A stretch of DNA of 7,298 bases from DASQVO01 sp035640715 (lineage in GTDB: Bacteria; Actinomycetota; Actinomycetes; Streptosporangiales; Streptosporangiaceae). Below, in pieces: positions 6,435 through 7,298 of this stretch (positions are counted from its first letter, which is position 1; each line of letters opens with the position of its first letter). The stretch spans positions 1 through 7,298 of the forward strand of contig DASQVO010000202.1 of NCBI GenBank assembly GCA_035640715.1, given 5' to 3'. The position numbers and the translations under genes are program-made. The notes below the pieces were generated by a model, which saw only the letters and a program-made list of their open reading frames with translations, did not search any database and was not told where the DNA came from.

Positions 6435-6529
6435 ACGCTGATGTTAGGCGGCAGCACCGACATTCCCGGGCTGTCACCAGGGGCACAGGGTGCGCGACAC
6501 GTTTGTAGGGGTCCCAGGTTTGCGCTGTT

Positions 6530-6535
6530 TATGAT
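6530..6535 (+). promoter_or_regulatory. Possible -10 box of the ISKra4 operon
   Basis: TATGAT matches TATAAT at 5 of 6 positions in a locally AT-richer stretch. No good -35 lies at 16-18 bp; the nearest candidate, TTGTAG (6503-6508), is 21 bp away. Transcription would begin at about 6541, at the first bases of the palindrome. Confidence 0.3.
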
Positions 6536-6539
6536 GGGA

Positions 6540-6566
6540 GTCTGGTTGTGACTGTCACAACCAGAC
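6540..6566. promoter_or_regulatory. Perfect 27-bp palindrome before the DUF6788 start
   Basis: GTCTGGTTGTGAC (6540-6552) is followed by one T and then its exact reverse complement (6554-6566). The Shine-Dalgarno GAGGAG starts at the next base. As DNA it is an ideal operator for a dimeric repressor, overlapping the expected transcription start. As RNA it is a 13-bp stem immediately before the ribosome binding site. Either way it should limit transposase expression. Confidence 0.75.
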
Positions 6567-6577
6567 GAGGAGTGCCC

Positions 6578-6994
6578 ATGTCCGAGCCGTCGCTTCCGGA
6601 GCTGGAGGCCGAGCGGGACCGCCTGTATGCGCAGCTGGCGGCGGTTGGCGACTTCCGGCGGGGGTCGGTGAGCGAGAACTGGCGCAAGTGCGGGAAGCCG
6701 GGCTGCGCGTGCGCGGCCCCGGATCATCCGGGGCACGGGCCGCGGTTCTTGTGGACCCGGTCGGCTGGCCGCCGCAAGACGGTCGGGCGGCAGCTGGCGA
6801 CGGCGGAGGTGAAGAAGGTGCGCCGGGAGGTGGCCCGGCACGCGGAGTTCCAGGCGACAGTCGAGCAGATCATCGAGGTGAGCGAGCGGATCTGCGAGGC
6901 CCGGCCGGCGGCCGGAACGGATGCGCCCCCGGTGCCGGAGGGCGAAAAAGGGGGCTCTTCACCGCGCTCGCGCAGGAGAAGTCCGCCGAGATAG
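6578..6994 (+). CDS. DUF6788 protein, first ORF of the ISKra4 element
   Basis: This 138-residue ORF has the family pattern GDFRRGSVSENWRKCGKPGCACA (about 24-46), with a Cys cluster C38, C43, C45 and nearby H50 and H53 that could bind zinc, followed by WTRSAGRRKTVGRQL (59-73) and a helical stretch (77-109). DUF6788 ORFs commonly precede ISKra4-type transposases in actinomycetes; the likely role is the DNA-binding N-terminal part of the transposase. The ATG at 6578 is chosen because GAGGAG (6567-6572) lies 5 nt upstream. A GTG at 6548 is in frame but sits inside the palindrome. The last 14 or so residues, after GEK, are an arginine/serine-rich tail read only when no frameshift occurs. This tail overlaps the transposase frame. 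Confidence 0.8.
   Translation: MSEPSLPELEAERDRLYAQLAAVGDFRRGSVSENWRKCGKPGCACAAPDHPGHGPRFLWTRSAGRRKTVGRQLATAEVKKVRREVARHAEFQATVEQIIEVSERICEARPAAGTDAPPVPEGEKGGSSPRSRRRSPPR
6944..6955 (+). other. Likely programmed -1 frameshift site
   Basis: In the DUF6788 frame the run reads GAA AAA GGG GGC. A slip of one base back at AAA (re-pairing on AAA) gives AGG GGG CTC TTC and enters the transposase frame, which is open to the right edge. The zero frame ends 37 nt beyond the run, at the TAG at 6992-6994. A5G5 runs of this kind are typical of IS frameshift or transcript-slippage sites. Two separate genes or a real disabling mutation are less likely. Confidence 0.65.
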
Positions 6995-7298
6995 GGCGGC
7001 TGGCGGCGGAGGCGGCCAGGTCGCTGGGCTGCGAGGCGGGGCTGGAAGCCGCCGAGGCCGTGATCCGGGCAGGGATGCTGCGGCTGGGCTGCGGCGTGCT
7101 CGGGGAGCTGCTGTCAGCCGATCCTGGATACCAGGGGCCTCGGGTGCCGTGCGGCCGGGGCCATGAGGCGGAGTTCGTGGCCTACCGGGACAAGGTCATC
7201 GATACCGTGCTCGGCCCGGTCACCCTGCGGCGGGCCTGGTACCACTGTGCGCGGTGCGAGCACGGGCTGGCGCCCCGGGACGCCGAGCTGGGGGTGGC
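6949..7298 (+). CDS. ISKra4-family transposase, partial (-1 frame, runs off the right edge)
   Basis: Read from the slip site, 116 codons stay open to the edge: RGLFTALAQEKSAEIGRL, then AEAVIRAGMLRLGCGVLGELL, then CGRGHEAEFVAYRDKVIDTVLGPV (centre about 7150-7220), then RRAWYHCARCEHGLAPRDAELGV. The VLGPVTLRRAWYHCxxCxHGLAPRDAELG segment, with its CxxC zinc-binding pair, is the hallmark of ISKra4 transposases. The catalytic DDE region lies beyond the window. There is no convincing independent start with a Shine-Dalgarno near the beginning of the frame, so the protein is probably made as a fusion with DUF6788. Whether the gene is intact downstream cannot be seen. Confidence 0.85.

Larger units (their letters stand above)
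4640..6480 (-). mobile_element. Standalone TnpB element of the IS200/IS605 group (ends approximate)
   Basis: The element consists of tnpB with structured DNA at both sides: hairpins at 4666-4732 on its downstream side and at 6394-6434 on its upstream side. No TnpA (Y1 HUH transposase) is present in the window, so it could move only with a transposase supplied in trans. IS200/IS605 elements lack terminal inverted repeats and target duplications, so the exact ends cannot be set from one copy. The downstream end should lie within about 4630-4665, next to the helR stop. Confidence 0.55.
6344..6577. other. Region between the divergent tnpB and ISKra4 ORFs
   Basis: This 234-bp stretch has no supported gene. 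It contains the tnpB ribosome binding site, the nested hairpins at 6394-6434, the expected left end of the TnpB element, the left end of the ISKra4 element (border not identifiable without its right end), a possible -10 box and a perfect palindrome before the DUF6788 start. Confidence 0.5.
6481..7298 (+). mobile_element. ISKra4-family insertion sequence, left part only (left border approximate)
   Basis: A DUF6788 ORF followed in the -1 frame by an ISKra4 transposase N-terminal region is the typical arrangement in actinomycete members of this family. The element continues beyond the right edge, so its terminal inverted repeats and target duplication cannot be checked. The left end must lie between the TnpB element and 6540. 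Confidence 0.7.

Noticed and set aside
6366..6464. Short minus-strand ORF of 32 codons (starting MSVLPPNISVNPDL) just before tnpB
   Set aside because: Its stop overlaps the tnpB ribosome binding region, which would suit a leader peptide, but its own Shine-Dalgarno is weak and its sequence is largely imposed by the hairpin arms. It would become credible if the peptide were conserved in other copies.
6548..6577. Upstream GTG start giving a 148-residue DUF6788 protein
   Set aside because: The GTG lies inside the palindrome with no Shine-Dalgarno before it, whereas the ATG at 6578 has GAGGAG at proper spacing.
1..7298. CRISPR array, tRNA or rRNA genes
   Set aside because: No regularly spaced repeats with unique spacers and no cloverleaf or rRNA-like stretches were seen on either strand.

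Overview
The window is very GC-rich, with strong G/C bias at third codon positions and gene families typical of Actinobacteria: an actinobacterial-type ValRS, a mycobacterial/streptomycete-type HelD-class RNA polymerase recycling ATPase, and actinomycete-type TnpB and ISKra4 elements. A soil actinomycete is the likely source (Streptomycetales or Streptosporangiales would fit). The genus cannot be read from this sequence.

Layout from left to right. (1) Positions 1-192 hold an unassigned open frame entering from the left edge, then a less GC-rich stretch with a 10-bp direct repeat and a 12-bp perfect palindrome. (2) On the minus strand, 193-2166 encodes a valyl-tRNA synthetase that stops just after the catalytic domain. 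The anticodon-binding domain and C-terminal region are absent, and the HIGH motif reads HVGS. (3) A 284-bp divergent intergenic region (2167-2450) carries a plausible promoter and a strong ribosome binding site for the next gene. (4) On the plus strand, 2451-4625 encodes HelR/HelD, an SF1-like motor ATPase that removes stalled or drug-bound RNA polymerase from DNA. Its 3' end is a 27/28-bp tandem repeat whose one-base length difference sets the stop codon. (5) On the minus strand and convergent with helR, 4655-6343 encodes a TnpB-type protein of the IS200/IS605 group. There is no TnpA in the window. A run of hairpins at its 3' end is the expected position of a reRNA (omega RNA). (6) Positions 6344-6577 hold the structured upstream end of the TnpB element and the upstream end of a second element. 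(7) On the plus strand, 6578-7298 is the first part of an ISKra4-family insertion sequence: a DUF6788 ORF followed, in the -1 frame, by the transposase ORF, which runs off the right edge. The two meet at an A5G5 run typical of a frameshift site.

How the parts relate. ValRS and HelR are divergent and are the only likely host genes. The rest is accessory DNA: two different mobile elements back to back downstream of helR, and a probable rearrangement junction that cut off the 3' end of valS. The parts most worth following up are the TnpB/reRNA unit, which lacks the usual third RuvC aspartate and the zinc ribbon and whose guide would be copied from the helR 3' flank; the truncated ValRS; and the palindrome plus -1 frameshift controlling the ISKra4 element.
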